From Pseudomonadota bacterium (lineage in GTDB: Bacteria > Pseudomonadota > Gammaproteobacteria > Steroidobacterales > Steroidobacteraceae): a DNA stretch of 64,000 bases. The number at the start of each line of letters is the position of its first letter. The stretch's first letter is position 1. A program made the translations under genes and the position numbers. Below, piece after piece: positions 19,901-29,241 of this stretch. The notes below the pieces were generated by a model, which worked only from the letters and a program-made list of their open reading frames with translations, had not been told where the DNA came from and searched no databases. The DNA is taken from contig JADJOO010000015.1 of NCBI GenBank assembly GCA_016713725.1, positions 42,474 through 106,473 on the forward strand. The letters are read 5' to 3'.

Positions 19901-21289
19901 TCAGGTCTGGAACAGGCGCTCGACCTGCTCCACGTGCCGCTTGTCCGAGAGGAAGAGGATCACGTGGTCGCCGTTCTCGATCACGGTGTCGTGGTGCGCC
20001 ATGATCACCTGCTCGCCGCGCACGATGGTTACGATCTTCACGCCTTCGGGAAGCTTGATGTCTTCGATACGGCGGCCGACGACCTTGCCGCCGCGCAGGC
20101 CGTGCGCGATGGTTTCCATGGCTTCAGCCGCACCCTGGCGCAGCGAGTGAACCTGCACCACGTCGCCGCGCCGCACGTACGCCAGCAGCGAACCGATGGT
20201 CACGGTCTGCGGCGAAATGGCGACGTCGATCTCGCCCATTGCCGTGAGATCGGCGTAGGCCGGACGGCTGATCAGCGCCATGACGCGTCGCGCGCCGAGG
20301 CGCTTGGCCAGCATGGCGGAAAGAATGTTGGCTTCTTCGGAATTGGTGAGCGAGCAGAAAACGTCTACGCTGTCGATATTCTCCTCGACCAGCAATTCCT
20401 CGTCCGCCGCGTCGCCCACCAGCACGATCGAGTTGTTCAATTGCTCCGAGATCTTGCGCGCGCGCTTCGAGTCGCGCTCGATCACCTTGACCTGGTTCTC
20501 CTCGTCGAGCGTCTGCGCGAGCCGGAAACCGATGTTGCCGCCGCCCGCGATGACGACGCGCTTCACCGGGTCTTCGAGCTTCTGCATTTCCTTCATGACG
20601 GCGCGGATGTCCTGCGTGGCCGCGACGAAGAAGACCTCGTCGCCGTCCTCGATCACGGTGTCGCCTTCGGGCTCGATGCTCTCGTTCTTGCGGTACATGG
20701 CCGCCACGCGCGCTTCGCTGTTGCGCATGTGGCCCTTGAGTTCGCGGATCGGGCGCCCGACCAGCGCGCCGCCCTTGAGCGCCTTGATGCCGACGAGCCG
20801 GACCTTGCCGTCCGCGAAGTTCACGACCTGCAGCGCGCCCGGGTAACGGATGAGTCGCTCGATGTACGCAGTGACCGCTTCTTCGGGACTCAGGTACATG
20901 TCGATTGCGAATCCGGGCAACGCCGTCGCCGCTTCGGGGGGGTCGGTCGAAACGAACAGGCTCGGGTGCTTCGTGTAATCGCGCGAGCGGATGCGGGCGA
21001 TCTTGGTTTTCGTGCCGAAGAGGGTCCACGCCACGTGGCACGCGACCATGTTGGTCTCGTCGCTGTTCGTGAGGGCGACGATCATGTCGGCATCGCGTGC
21101 GCCGGCGGTCTGGAGCGTGCGCGGACTCGCCGCGTTGCCCTGCACCGTGCGGATGTCGATGCGGTCCTGGAGGTCGCGCAGCAACACTTCGTCGGTGTCG
21201 ACGACGGTGACGTCGTTGGCCTCTTCGCGGGCCAGGTGGTAAGCCGCTGTCCGGCCGACCTGGCCGGCCCCGAGGATGATGATTTTCAA
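19901..21289 (-). CDS. trkA: Trk system potassium transporter TrkA
   Basis: Cytoplasmic nucleotide-binding regulator of TrkH. 462 residues (family about 458) with two RCK units: NAD(H)-binding GAGQVGRTAAYHLAREE at the start and GGGNIGFRLAQTLDEE at about 237, each followed by a TrkA-C domain. The acidic VVDTDE follows the first glycine motif as expected. Gene order uvrD-trkA-trkH-mrcB is on one strand. Confidence 0.96.
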   Translation of the reverse strand: MKIIILGAGQVGRTAAYHLAREEANDVTVVDTDEVLLRDLQDRIDIRTVQGNAASPRTLQTAGARDADMIVALTNSDETNMVACHVAWTLFGTKTKIARIRSRDYTKHPSLFVSTDPPEAATALPGFAIDMYLSPEEAVTAYIERLIRYPGALQVVNFADGKVRLVGIKALKGGALVGRPIRELKGHMRNSEARVAAMYRKNESIEPEGDTVIEDGDEVFFVAATQDIRAVMKEMQKLEDPVKRVVIAGGGNIGFRLAQTLDEENQVKVIERDSKRARKISEQLNNSIVLVGDAADEELLVEENIDSVDVFCSLTNSEEANILSAMLAKRLGARRVMALISRPAYADLTAMGEIDVAISPQTVTIGSLLAYVRRGDVVQVHSLRQGAAEAMETIAHGLRGGKVVGRRIEDIKLPEGVKIVTIVRGEQVIMAHHDTVIENGDHVILFLSDKRHVEQVERLFQT

Positions 21290-21329
21290 GCTTCTTGACC
21301 TGTGGGGCAGCGCGACATTCTAGCGCGAC

Positions 21330-23540
21330 TCAGAGCGTCGTCAGGTTGGCGTACCCCAGCATCAGCCACTTGGTGCCCTGGCGCTCGAAATTCACCTGCA
21401 CCCGGGCGTTGGCGCCCTGGCCTTCGAGGCTCAGGACCACCCCGTCCCCGAACTTGGCATGGCGGACCCGCTGGCCGAGCTTGAACGCCCCCGGGGGAGT
21501 CTCGTCCTGGAACCGCCGTCCACTCATGGAAAGATTGCTGCCGGCGGGGCGGCCCGCCTGCTGCAGGGTGGTGCGCGACTGCGGCGAATAGACCGGCCGG
21601 GACACCTGCACCTTCGGGCGCACTTCCTCCACCAGGGCCAGCGGAATTTCGGCGATGAACCGGGACGGGGCCCCGAAGTTGTCGACGCCGTGCATGCGGC
21701 GCTGTTCGGCGTAGGTGACGTACAGCTGGCGCATGGCGCGCGTGCAGCCCACGTAGCAGAGGCGGCGCTCTTCCTCGAGCCCGTGCACGTCCATGATCGA
21801 GCGCTGGTGCGGGAAGAGGCCGTCTTCCAGTCCGCACAGGAACACGACCGGGAACTCGAGACCCTTGGCCGAGTGCAGCGTCATCATCTGCACGCAGTCT
21901 TCCCAGGCCTCGGCCTGGCCTTCGCCGGACTCGAGCACGGCGTGGGACAGGAACGCCATCAGCGGGGGCATGTCCGCGTCCTCGGGCTCGAAGCCGCGCG
22001 CGGCGCTCACGAGTTCCTCGAGGTTCTCCAGCCGGGCTTCGCCCTTGTCGGCCTTGTCCTTCTGGTAGTGCGCGACCAGGCCGCTCGCCTGGATCACGTG
22101 GTCGACCTGCTCGTGCAGCGGCAGGCCCTGCGTTTCGGCGTCGAGCTTCTCGACCAGCGCCAGGAACGCCTGCAGGCACGAGACTGCCTTGGCTCCGAGA
22201 TCCTCGTTGCATTCGAACGCCGACTGCCACATCGACTTCACGTGCTCACGGGAGTGGGCCCGCAGCACTTCGAGCGTGCGCGCGCCGATGCCGCGCGTCG
22301 GCAGGTTCACGACGCGCTCGAACGACGCGTCGTCGTCACGGTTCGATATCAGGCGCAGGTACGCCAGCGCGTCCTTGATCTCCTGGCGCTCGAAGAACCG
22401 CAGGCCGCCGTAGACGCGGTACGGGATGCGCGCGGCGAGCAGGTATTCTTCGAACACCCGCGACTGCGCGTTCGAGCGGTAGAGGATGGCGTTGTCGGCG
22501 CGCTTGCCGCCGCGAGCGATCCACTCGCGGATCTTGGCCGTTACGAACTCGGCCTCGTCGCGCTCGTTGTACGCGCGGAAGAGGCGCAGCGGCGCGCCCT
22601 TGCCTTCGCTGGTCCAGAGCTTCTTGCCGATGCGGCCGCTGTTGTTGCCGATGATGGCGTTGGCGGCATCGAGGATGTTGCCGGTCGAGCGGTAGTTCTG
22701 CTCGAGCCGGAACAGCTGCACGTCGTGGAAATCCTTGCGGTACTGCTGCAGGTTCTCGACCCGCGCGCCGCGCCAGCGGTAGATCGACTGGTCGTCGTCG
22801 CCCACCACGTACGGGACGCTGGTCGAGCCCACCAGTGCCTTCATCCAGTTGTACTGGATGGTGTTGGTGTCCTGGAACTCGTCGACCAGCACGTGCCTGA
22901 AGCGCGCGCGGTAGTGCTCGCCCAGGCCCGGCGCCTCGCGCAGGATCTCGTAGCAGCGCAGCAGCAGCTCGGCGAAATCGACGACGCCGTTGCGACGGCA
23001 GGCGTCCTCGTACGCTTCGTACAGCTTGATCAGCTGGCGCCGCGTCGGGTCGCCGTCGTCCTTCAGGTGCTTCGGCCGCAGGCCTTCGTCCTTCTGCGCG
23101 TTGATGAACCACGCCACTTCGCGCGGCACCCAGCGCGTGTCGTCGAGGCCGAGGCCCTTGATGATCTTCTTGACCAGGCGCTGCTGGTCTTCGCCGTCGA
23201 GGATCTGGAACCCCTGCGGCAACCCGGCCTCGCGCCAGTGCAGGCGCAGCAGCCGGTGGCAGATGCCGTGGAAGGTGCCGATCCAGAGCGGCGCGGAAGG
23301 CAGGCCGAGCTGCGTCTCGATGCGATGGCGCATCTCGGCCGCGGCCTTGTTGGTGAACGTCACGGCGAGGATGCCGTGCGGCGACACGCCTTCGACCTGC
23401 ACCAGCCATTCGACGCGGTGGGTCAGCACGCGCGTCTTGCCGCTGCCGGCGCCGGCCAGCACGAGGGTCGGCAGCAGCGGGGCACTCACGGCCTGCCGCT
23501 GCGCGTCGTTCAGCGGCGCAAGAATGTGGGAAACGTCCAT
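21330..23540 (-). CDS. uvrD: DNA helicase II UvrD
   Basis: ATP-dependent 3'-5' helicase for nucleotide excision and mismatch repair, 736 residues. Superfamily 1 motifs are all present: LNDAQRQAV (Q motif), AGAGSGKTRVL (Walker A), DEFQDTN (Walker B), DDDQSIYRWRGA (motif III), LEQNYRSTGNI (IV), LHSAKGLEFPVVF (V) and CVGCTRA-type YVGCTRAMRQLYV (VI). The C-terminus has the Tudor-like KLGQRVRHAKFGDGVVLSLE typical of UvrD/PcrA. Intact, unlike several neighbours. Confidence 0.96.
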   Translation of the reverse strand: MDVSHILAPLNDAQRQAVSAPLLPTLVLAGAGSGKTRVLTHRVEWLVQVEGVSPHGILAVTFTNKAAAEMRHRIETQLGLPSAPLWIGTFHGICHRLLRLHWREAGLPQGFQILDGEDQQRLVKKIIKGLGLDDTRWVPREVAWFINAQKDEGLRPKHLKDDGDPTRRQLIKLYEAYEDACRRNGVVDFAELLLRCYEILREAPGLGEHYRARFRHVLVDEFQDTNTIQYNWMKALVGSTSVPYVVGDDDQSIYRWRGARVENLQQYRKDFHDVQLFRLEQNYRSTGNILDAANAIIGNNSGRIGKKLWTSEGKGAPLRLFRAYNERDEAEFVTAKIREWIARGGKRADNAILYRSNAQSRVFEEYLLAARIPYRVYGGLRFFERQEIKDALAYLRLISNRDDDASFERVVNLPTRGIGARTLEVLRAHSREHVKSMWQSAFECNEDLGAKAVSCLQAFLALVEKLDAETQGLPLHEQVDHVIQASGLVAHYQKDKADKGEARLENLEELVSAARGFEPEDADMPPLMAFLSHAVLESGEGQAEAWEDCVQMMTLHSAKGLEFPVVFLCGLEDGLFPHQRSIMDVHGLEEERRLCYVGCTRAMRQLYVTYAEQRRMHGVDNFGAPSRFIAEIPLALVEEVRPKVQVSRPVYSPQSRTTLQQAGRPAGSNLSMSGRRFQDETPPGAFKLGQRVRHAKFGDGVVLSLEGQGANARVQVNFERQGTKWLMLGYANLTTL

Positions 23541-23604
23541 CGGAGGGTGCGGGATTCTACAGGACTCGTCTGCAGCTCGCGTAGAGTAACGGGCCTGCCG
23601 AATC

Positions 23605-23676
23605 CAGGAAGGTCAGGAAGGGCGGGAAGGACAGGAAGGAGAGGAAGTAGAGGAAGGACAGGAAGTAGAGGAAGTT
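23605..23676 (+). repeat. Purine tandem repeat (GGAAGGACA family) upstream of the DUF885 gene
   Basis: About 70 bases built from short purine units, with GGAAGGACAGGAAG appearing twice (about 23628 and 23653) and degenerate variants before them. It ends six bases before the DUF885 start codon and includes purine runs that could serve as ribosome binding sites. A related purine tract lies inside comF at 41371-41413. Confidence 0.7.
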
Positions 23677-23681
23677 CAACC

Positions 23682-25409
23682 ATGCGTTTCATCAAGCTCC
23701 AGGCCGATCGTCTCGTCTCGCTCCTTGCTGCAGTCATCGCGACGGGAGTCCTGGCGGTTGCGCCGGCTGGCGCGGCCGATGTTCCCAGCGGTGACGCCGC
23801 CTGGGACGCGGGCGTCGCGCGATTCATCGAGGGCCATTTCGCCGCGAATCCAGTCACCGCCGTGTATGCGGGCCGCCACGAATTCGACGGCAAGCTGCCG
23901 GACCTCAGTGACGCCGCCTTGCGCGGCGACGTCGCCCGGATCGAGGCCGAACGCGCGCGCCTCCTTGCTGTCGATGCCAGCCAGTTGAGCGAATCCCGCC
24001 AGCGCGAGCGTGCCTATCTGCTCGCCGCGCTCGACGTCGACCTGTTCTGGAAAAAAGAGGCCGACTGGCCGCGGCGCAATCCTGCGTTCTACCTGGGTCT
24101 GCTCGATCCGGAGATCTACCTGAGCAAGCCCTATGCGTCGCTCGAGAGCCGCATGCGAGCCTACATCGCCTATGCCCGCGAAATTCCTCACGTGGCAGGG
24201 CAGATCCGCGCGAACCTGCGGACGCCGATGCCGGCGCCGTGGATCGAATACGGCATCAATGTGTTCAGCGGGTTTGCGCAGTTCTACGGCAACGACGTGG
24301 CCGCGGTGTTCGCCCGCGTCGAGGATCCTGCGCTGCAGTCGCAGCTGGCTGATGCCAACAGGGCCGCGGCGAAGTCGACACAGGAACTTGCGGACTGGCT
24401 CGTCTCGGAACGCAAGAACGCGACCCAGGACTACGCGCTTGGCCCGCAGCTCTTCTCGCGCATGGTCGCGGCGACCGAGCAGGTCAACGTACCGCTCGCT
24501 CGCCTGCAGCAGATCGGCCAGGCGGACATGGACCGCAACCTCGCGTCGCTGCGGAAGGTGTGCGACGGCTTCGCGCCCGGCAAGACGCTGCGTGAGTGTG
24601 CCGACAAGGCCAATGCCAGCCAGCCGGAAGGCGGTGCCGTGGCGGGCGCCCGTCGCCAGCTGCCGGAGCTGCGCGCATTCGTCGCGGAGAAGGGCATCGT
24701 CACGATTCCCGGGCCGGAGCAGGCGCTGGTCGAAACCGCGCCGCCGTACAACGCGCAGAACTTCGCCTACATCAACACCGCCGGGCCGTACGAGAGCGGT
24801 GACGTGCCGTCGGTCTACTACATTGCGCCGCCCGATCCGCGCTGGACGCCGCAAGAGCAGGCGCAGTACGTCGGTGGCGAAGGCACGCTGCTGTCGACCT
24901 CGGTGCACGAAGTGTGGCCGGGACATTTCCTGCACTTCCTGCACGTCAACCGCAATCCGTCGAAAGTGGCGCAGCTGTTCCAGAGCTATGCCTACACCGA
25001 GGGCTAGGCGCACTACGCCGAGGAGATGATGAAGGACGAAGGCCTGCGTGCCGGCAGTCCGGAGTGGGAGATCGGCCAGCTGCTTTCGGCGCTGCGGCGC
25101 AATGCGCGCTATCTCTCGGCCATCGGGCTGCACACGCAAGGCATGACCGTGGCGCAATCCGAGCAATTGTTCCGCGATGCGCTGGCCGATCCGGGCAACG
25201 CCCGGCAGCAGGCACTGCGCGGCACCTACGATCCGGCGTACCTCAACTACACGCTCGGCAAGCTGATGATCCTGCAGCTGCGCAACGACTGGATGGCCGC
25301 GAACCCGAAGGCGTCGTTGCGCGACTTCCACGACGCGTTCCTGTCGTACAGCGGACCGGTGCCGCTGGTGCGCAAGCTGATGCTCGGCAACGATTCGCCG
25401 CCGCTCTAG
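23682..25409 (+). pseudogene. DUF885 metallopeptidase-like protein with internal amber codon
   Basis: Exported protein of the DUF885 family, related in fold to peptidases. ATG at 23682 begins a signal peptide with core VSLLAAVIATGVLAVAPAGA. The metal motif HEVWPGHFLHFLH is intact at about residue 409. At 25005-25007 the family's EGWAxY Trp codon is TAG, giving YAYTEG-stop-AHYAEEMM, and the same frame continues without another stop to 25409 (575 codons with a Trp restored). One G-to-A change would explain it: true mutation, readthrough, or base-call error. Ends 3 bp from a convergent gene. Confidence 0.85.
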
Positions 25410-25412
25410 GGG

Positions 25413-25676
25413 TCAGGGGCGGGGTATCCAGCGCGCGACGATCCAGCCCGCGAGGCACGCGATCAACAGGTCGACCCAGCCATAGGCGGGCGAGGACACG
25501 CCGATCTGCAGCATCGTCAGCAGCAGCACGAACAGGACGGTCATGCCGCCGGCTACGTACGGCACGATGCCCGCGCCGGCCAGCAGCCAGCCCAGCGAGA
25601 GATAGCTGAACGATTTGTTCGCGAGCAGCGGTGGCGGCGGCACGTTGCGCAGCAGCACTTCGCGCAGTTCCGGCAT
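25413..25676 (-). CDS. Small membrane protein of unknown function
   Basis: 87 residues, not recognised. A Pro-rich motif RNVPPPPLLANKSFSYLS is followed by two long hydrophobic segments (about 28-58 and 67-82). It lies 21 bp after the VanZ-like gene on the same strand, so the two are likely co-transcribed. Its stop is 3 bp from the convergent DUF885 gene. Confidence 0.6.
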   Translation of the reverse strand: MPELREVLLRNVPPPPLLANKSFSYLSLGWLLAGAGIVPYVAGGMTVLFVLLLTMLQIGVSSPAYGWVDLLIACLAGWIVARWIPRP

Positions 25677-25697
25677 TCCAGCCGACGGCGGGATCGA

Positions 25698-26561
25698 TCA
25701 GTCGAGCAGGATACGGACCGACGTCCACGCGAGCCAGACGCCGAGCAGTACGGCGACGATCGTCGAACGCGAGCCGTCGTCGAGCCGGCTGAAGGGCACC
25801 AGCAGTGGCAGCAGCAGCGCAATGGCCGCGATCTCGGCCACCTCGAGCGTGCTTCCCGCCACGAACGTTCGTCCCACCAGCACCGTGGCGATGACGATCA
25901 GCAGCACGTCCATCGCGCGCTGCCGGCGCACGAGACTGAAGACGACCTGCGTGACGACGAGCCAGCCGACCAGGAAGCCGGCGAGCGACATCCAGTCGAT
26001 GTGTGGCGTGAGCAGCGGCCGCACAGCGCTCTTCAACTGGCGCAGGCCCGGATCCGGCACCAGCGGCCAGAGGCGCTCGATCAGCCACAGCACCAGGATC
26101 GCCATCGCGACGAACGCCGAGCGGCTGCGGGGCGTACCCTGCGGCGAGACGCGGCTGCCGAGCGCATGGAAGACCGTGCCGAGGACGGCGCCGAGCAGCG
26201 ACCCGGTCGCGTTGAGCGACAGGTCGCGCAGGCTGGACACGCGGATCGCCACCGAAGCCTGCAGCAGTTCGAGCCCGAGCGAAAGCAGCGCGCCGAGCAT
26301 CGTGCCCACGACGATCCCGGTGAAGCGGCCCCAGCGGGGCTCGATCACCAGCGCGACGCAGAAGCCGAACGGAACGTACAGCAGCAGGTTGTTGAACATG
26401 TCGCCGCGCCCGGCGCGTGCCCAGCTGATCGAGCGCAAGGCCTCGACCAGTGTCGGACCATCGGGGATGAAGCGGAACGGATAAAGCGAGACGTAGACGA
26501 TCAGGCCGGTGACCACGGCCAGCAGCAGGGGTGCGGCGAAATGCGTGGAGCGGCCAGCCAT
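25698..26561 (-). CDS. VanZ family membrane protein
   Basis: 287 residues, about eight hydrophobic segments. The first half matches the VanZ-like pattern: VYVSLYPFRFIPD, then DMFNNLLLYVPFGFCVAL, then ELLQASVAIRVSSLRDLSLNATGSLLGA, in which the N-x-x-LY-PFG and SxxDxxxNxxGSxxG motifs are clear. The physiological role is unknown; VanZ proteins have been linked to glycopeptide tolerance. It lies 7 bp after ctaB but is unlikely to be a respiratory protein. Confidence 0.85.
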   Translation of the reverse strand: MAGRSTHFAAPLLLAVVTGLIVYVSLYPFRFIPDGPTLVEALRSISWARAGRGDMFNNLLLYVPFGFCVALVIEPRWGRFTGIVVGTMLGALLSLGLELLQASVAIRVSSLRDLSLNATGSLLGAVLGTVFHALGSRVSPQGTPRSRSAFVAMAILVLWLIERLWPLVPDPGLRQLKSAVRPLLTPHIDWMSLAGFLVGWLVVTQVVFSLVRRQRAMDVLLIVIATVLVGRTFVAGSTLEVAEIAAIALLLPLLVPFSRLDDGSRSTIVAVLLGVWLAWTSVRILLD

Positions 26562-26568
26562 CGTGCCG

Positions 26569-27477
26569 TCAGGGACGAATCGGAACGTAGTGGTCGAGCA
26601 GCAGCGCGGCGAACAGCAGCATCAGGTAGTTGATCGAAAAACGGAACGCCTGCATGTGGACCTGGTCGGTTGCGTCCGGCCGGCGCATCGCGATCGCGTG
26701 GCGAATGAAGAGGCCGCCGAGCACAACGGCCGCGGCCAGGTAGATGAGGCCGCTCATCTGCGTGAGGTACGGCAGCAGCGTCACGAGCACCAGGATGATC
26801 GTGTACAGCAGGATGTGCAGCTGCGTGAATTCGACGCCGTAGGCGACCGGCAGCATCGGGATGCCCGCCTTGGCGTAATCCTTGCGGCGCGCGATCGCCA
26901 GCGCCCAGAAGTGCGGCGGCGTCCAGGCGAAGATGATCAGGAACAGCAGCAGCGCATGCGGATCGGCGCTGCCGGTGACCGCCGTCCAGCCGAGCACGGG
27001 AGGCGCGGCGCCGGCAGCACCGCCGATGACGATGTTCTGCGGCGTCACGTGCTTGAGCCACACGGTGTAGAGCACCGCGTAACCGATCAGCGACAGGAAC
27101 GTCAGCACGGCCGTCAGCGGATTCACCAGCCACCACAGGATGACCATCGACGCGACGCCGATGATCCCGGCGTACGTCAGCGCCTGCTGCATGGTCACGT
27201 GACCCGTCGGGATCGGGCGGTTCATCGTGCGCGCCATCTTCTCGTCGAACTTGCGGTCGACGACGTGGTTGATGGCGGCGGCGCTCGACGCGGCGAGACC
27301 GATGCCGAGCGTGCCGTAGACCAGTGCCTGCCAGGGTGGCATGCCGGGCACGGCGAGGAACATTCCGACCACCGCCGTGAACACGATCAACGCGACCACG
27401 CGCGGTTTGCCGAGCTCGTAGTAATCGCGCCAGGTCGATTGGCCGGGTACGGTGTCTGTGGCGGAGCTGTACGGCAC
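26569..27477 (-). CDS. ctaB: Protohaem IX farnesyltransferase
   Basis: Makes haem O from protohaem, the first step to haem A for cytochrome oxidase. 302 residues, UbiA superfamily, about nine membrane helices. The first Asp-rich motif is NHVVDRKFDEKMARTMNRP; the start reads YYELGKPRVVALIVFTAVVG as is usual for CyoE/CtaB. Downstream of ctaA and part of the oxidase assembly block. Confidence 0.95.
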   Translation of the reverse strand: MPYSSATDTVPGQSTWRDYYELGKPRVVALIVFTAVVGMFLAVPGMPPWQALVYGTLGIGLAASSAAAINHVVDRKFDEKMARTMNRPIPTGHVTMQQALTYAGIIGVASMVILWWLVNPLTAVLTFLSLIGYAVLYTVWLKHVTPQNIVIGGAAGAAPPVLGWTAVTGSADPHALLLFLIIFAWTPPHFWALAIARRKDYAKAGIPMLPVAYGVEFTQLHILLYTIILVLVTLLPYLTQMSGLIYLAAAVVLGGLFIRHAIAMRRPDATDQVHMQAFRFSINYLMLLFAALLLDHYVPIRP

Positions 27478-27589
27478 GAGCGTGGCGGATATCCGGCGGG
27501 ACGACGATTTTACAGGAGCTTTGCGGGGCCCGTGGCAGCGAGTCTGGGTCCGCTGGCTACGCCTGGAAAAGCAGAATCCGTCGCGTGCG

Positions 27590-28609
27590 TCAGTAGATTC
27601 CCGAGCCCTTCGGCGGGAACAGGAACCGCAGCAGCGCGACCATCGCGAGCACCAGCAGCGCCGCGACCGCGTTGTGCGCCGTGGCGAGCGGCAGCGGGAA
27701 CGTCTTGATGACCATGATCGGCCCGACGAGCCACTGCGTCACGAGCGCCGCCGCCAGGGCGATGCCGGCGGTGCGCACGCCGGGGGATTGGCCGGTCCGC
27801 ACGGCCTTCCACGCGACGAAACCGAGGATGAGCGCGGCCACGATGGCGCCGATGCGGTGCGTGAAGTGGATCGCGACGCGGGCCGGGTGGTCGAGCACGC
27901 CGCCCTCGTAGTCGATGCCGAGGCCGCGCCAGAGCACGAACGCATCCTTGAAATCCATGGCCGGCCAGTACGAACGCTGGCATGTCGGGAAGTCGGGACA
28001 GGCCATGGCCGAGTAATTGGAGCTGACCCACCCGCCGAGCAGGATCTGCACGACCAGCACGACCATGCCGATTGCGGCCCAGCGGCGCAGGCTGTCTTCG
28101 GAACTCGACCGTGAACGGCGAGTGGCCTCCAGCGCCATCCACCACAGCAACGCCATCGTCGTCAGGCCGCCGGCGAGGTGCGCGGCAACGATCGCGGGCT
28201 TCAACAGCAGCGTCACCGTCCACATGCCGAGCAGCCCCTGGAAGATGACGAGCCCGACGACGGCGATCGGCATGCCGACCGGTTGCATTGCATCCTGCCG
28301 ATTGCGCCAGGCCAGCGCGGCGATGACCAGGATGACGAAACCCAGTGTCGTCGCGAGATACCGGTGCAGCATTTCCTTGAGCGCTTTCGCGTACTCGACC
28401 GGACGCTCGGGGAACGCCGCGTTCGCGGCCGGGTGATTCTCGGCCGCCTGGCCGGCGGTGAGATGACCGTAGCAACCGGGCCAGTCGGGGCAGCCGAGGC
28501 CGGCATGACTCAGGCGCACGTAGGCGCCCAGCACGATGACGCAGAACGCCAGGATCGTGCCGAACAGGCAGAGCTTGTGGAACGTAGTCAGTCGCGACCT
28601 GGTATTCAC
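27590..28609 (-). CDS. ctaA: Haem A synthase (CtaA/COX15)
   Basis: Oxidises haem O to haem A. 339 residues with eight membrane helices in two four-helix halves. Conserved ligands and Cys pairs appear as LSHAGLGCPDWPGCYGHL and HRYLATTLG in the first half, then MACPDFPTCQRSYWP and AIHFTHRIGA in the second. It lies 8 bp after the SCO-like gene and about 110 bp before ctaB. The long gap before ctaB (27478-27589) holds no gene that I can see. Confidence 0.95.
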   Translation of the reverse strand: MNTRSRLTTFHKLCLFGTILAFCVIVLGAYVRLSHAGLGCPDWPGCYGHLTAGQAAENHPAANAAFPERPVEYAKALKEMLHRYLATTLGFVILVIAALAWRNRQDAMQPVGMPIAVVGLVIFQGLLGMWTVTLLLKPAIVAAHLAGGLTTMALLWWMALEATRRSRSSSEDSLRRWAAIGMVVLVVQILLGGWVSSNYSAMACPDFPTCQRSYWPAMDFKDAFVLWRGLGIDYEGGVLDHPARVAIHFTHRIGAIVAALILGFVAWKAVRTGQSPGVRTAGIALAAALVTQWLVGPIMVIKTFPLPLATAHNAVAALLVLAMVALLRFLFPPKGSGIY

Positions 28610-28617
28610 GGTATTTC

Positions 28618-29241
28618 TCAGCCTATGTGCGAGAGTCTCAGCAGCTTCTTCACGTCCGTGAGCAGGGCCTTGTCCGGGGCTGCGGCAGAATAGCTGAGCA
28701 CGAGGTTGCCGAGCGGATCGATCAGGTAGAGCCGGCCCGCGGTCGCCGGTGCAACGCCGTCGAACGCGGGAAACTTCGCGAGCAGCGCCCTTGATTCCGC
28801 GTCGTCGCCCGCGAGCGCGACCAGCATGTCCACGTGTTCCGCGGCCATGAACTGCGTGTCGACACGCGGCCCTGTCGCCAGGAACACGCGCTGGACGCGA
28901 TCCATGTCCTTGTTGAGCGCGACCCGGGACTGGCGCGACAGGTAGAGCGCCTTGCGGCAGCGTTCGTCACAGGCGCCGTCGCCCAGGTACGCGATCGTCC
29001 ATTTGCCCTGCAGGAAATCGGCAGCAGTGCGCGTGCCATCCGGCTGCGCCAGCGAGACAGCCGGCAACGGCACGGCCGGGTTGATCAGGTCGCCCTTGTT
29101 GGTGCCGCCGGCCGGTCGCCATCCCGAACCGCCGTAATACAGCCAGAAGGCCACGAGCAGCGGCACGAAAAAGAGCGATGCCAGGAAGATGAGCTGGCGG
29201 CGGCCACGCCGGCGTTGGGTGTCTGCAGTCGGTGTGCTCAT
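28618..29241 (-). CDS. SCO-like thioredoxin-fold oxidase assembly protein
   Basis: 207 residues from ATG 29239-29241, which overlaps the SURF1 stop by four bases (ATGA), showing translational coupling. One N-terminal membrane anchor (about 15-35) and a periplasmic domain with AYLGDGACDERCRKALY, a CxxxC motif in the place where SCO proteins bind copper, and a late ATAGRLYLIDPLGNLVL strand. Such proteins are typical between SURF1 and ctaA in gammaproteobacteria; copper delivery or thiol reduction is inferred. Confidence 0.8.
   Translation of the reverse strand: MSTPTADTQRRRGRRQLIFLASLFFVPLLVAFWLYYGGSGWRPAGGTNKGDLINPAVPLPAVSLAQPDGTRTAADFLQGKWTIAYLGDGACDERCRKALYLSRQSRVALNKDMDRVQRVFLATGPRVDTQFMAAEHVDMLVALAGDDAESRALLAKFPAFDGVAPATAGRLYLIDPLGNLVLSYSAAAPDKALLTDVKKLLRLSHIG

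Noticed and set aside
18290..21298. A very long plus-strand open frame opposite mrcB, trkH and trkA
   Set aside because: High GC keeps antisense frames open. The product is rich in Arg, Asp, His and Gln without any domain, while the minus strand encodes clear families.
23605..23676. CRISPR array
   Set aside because: Units are short, unequal and have no spacers; it is a purine tandem repeat.
21459..23681. Long upstream extension of the DUF885 frame across uvrD
   Set aside because: The extension is antisense to uvrD, and the signal peptide at 23682 marks the true start.
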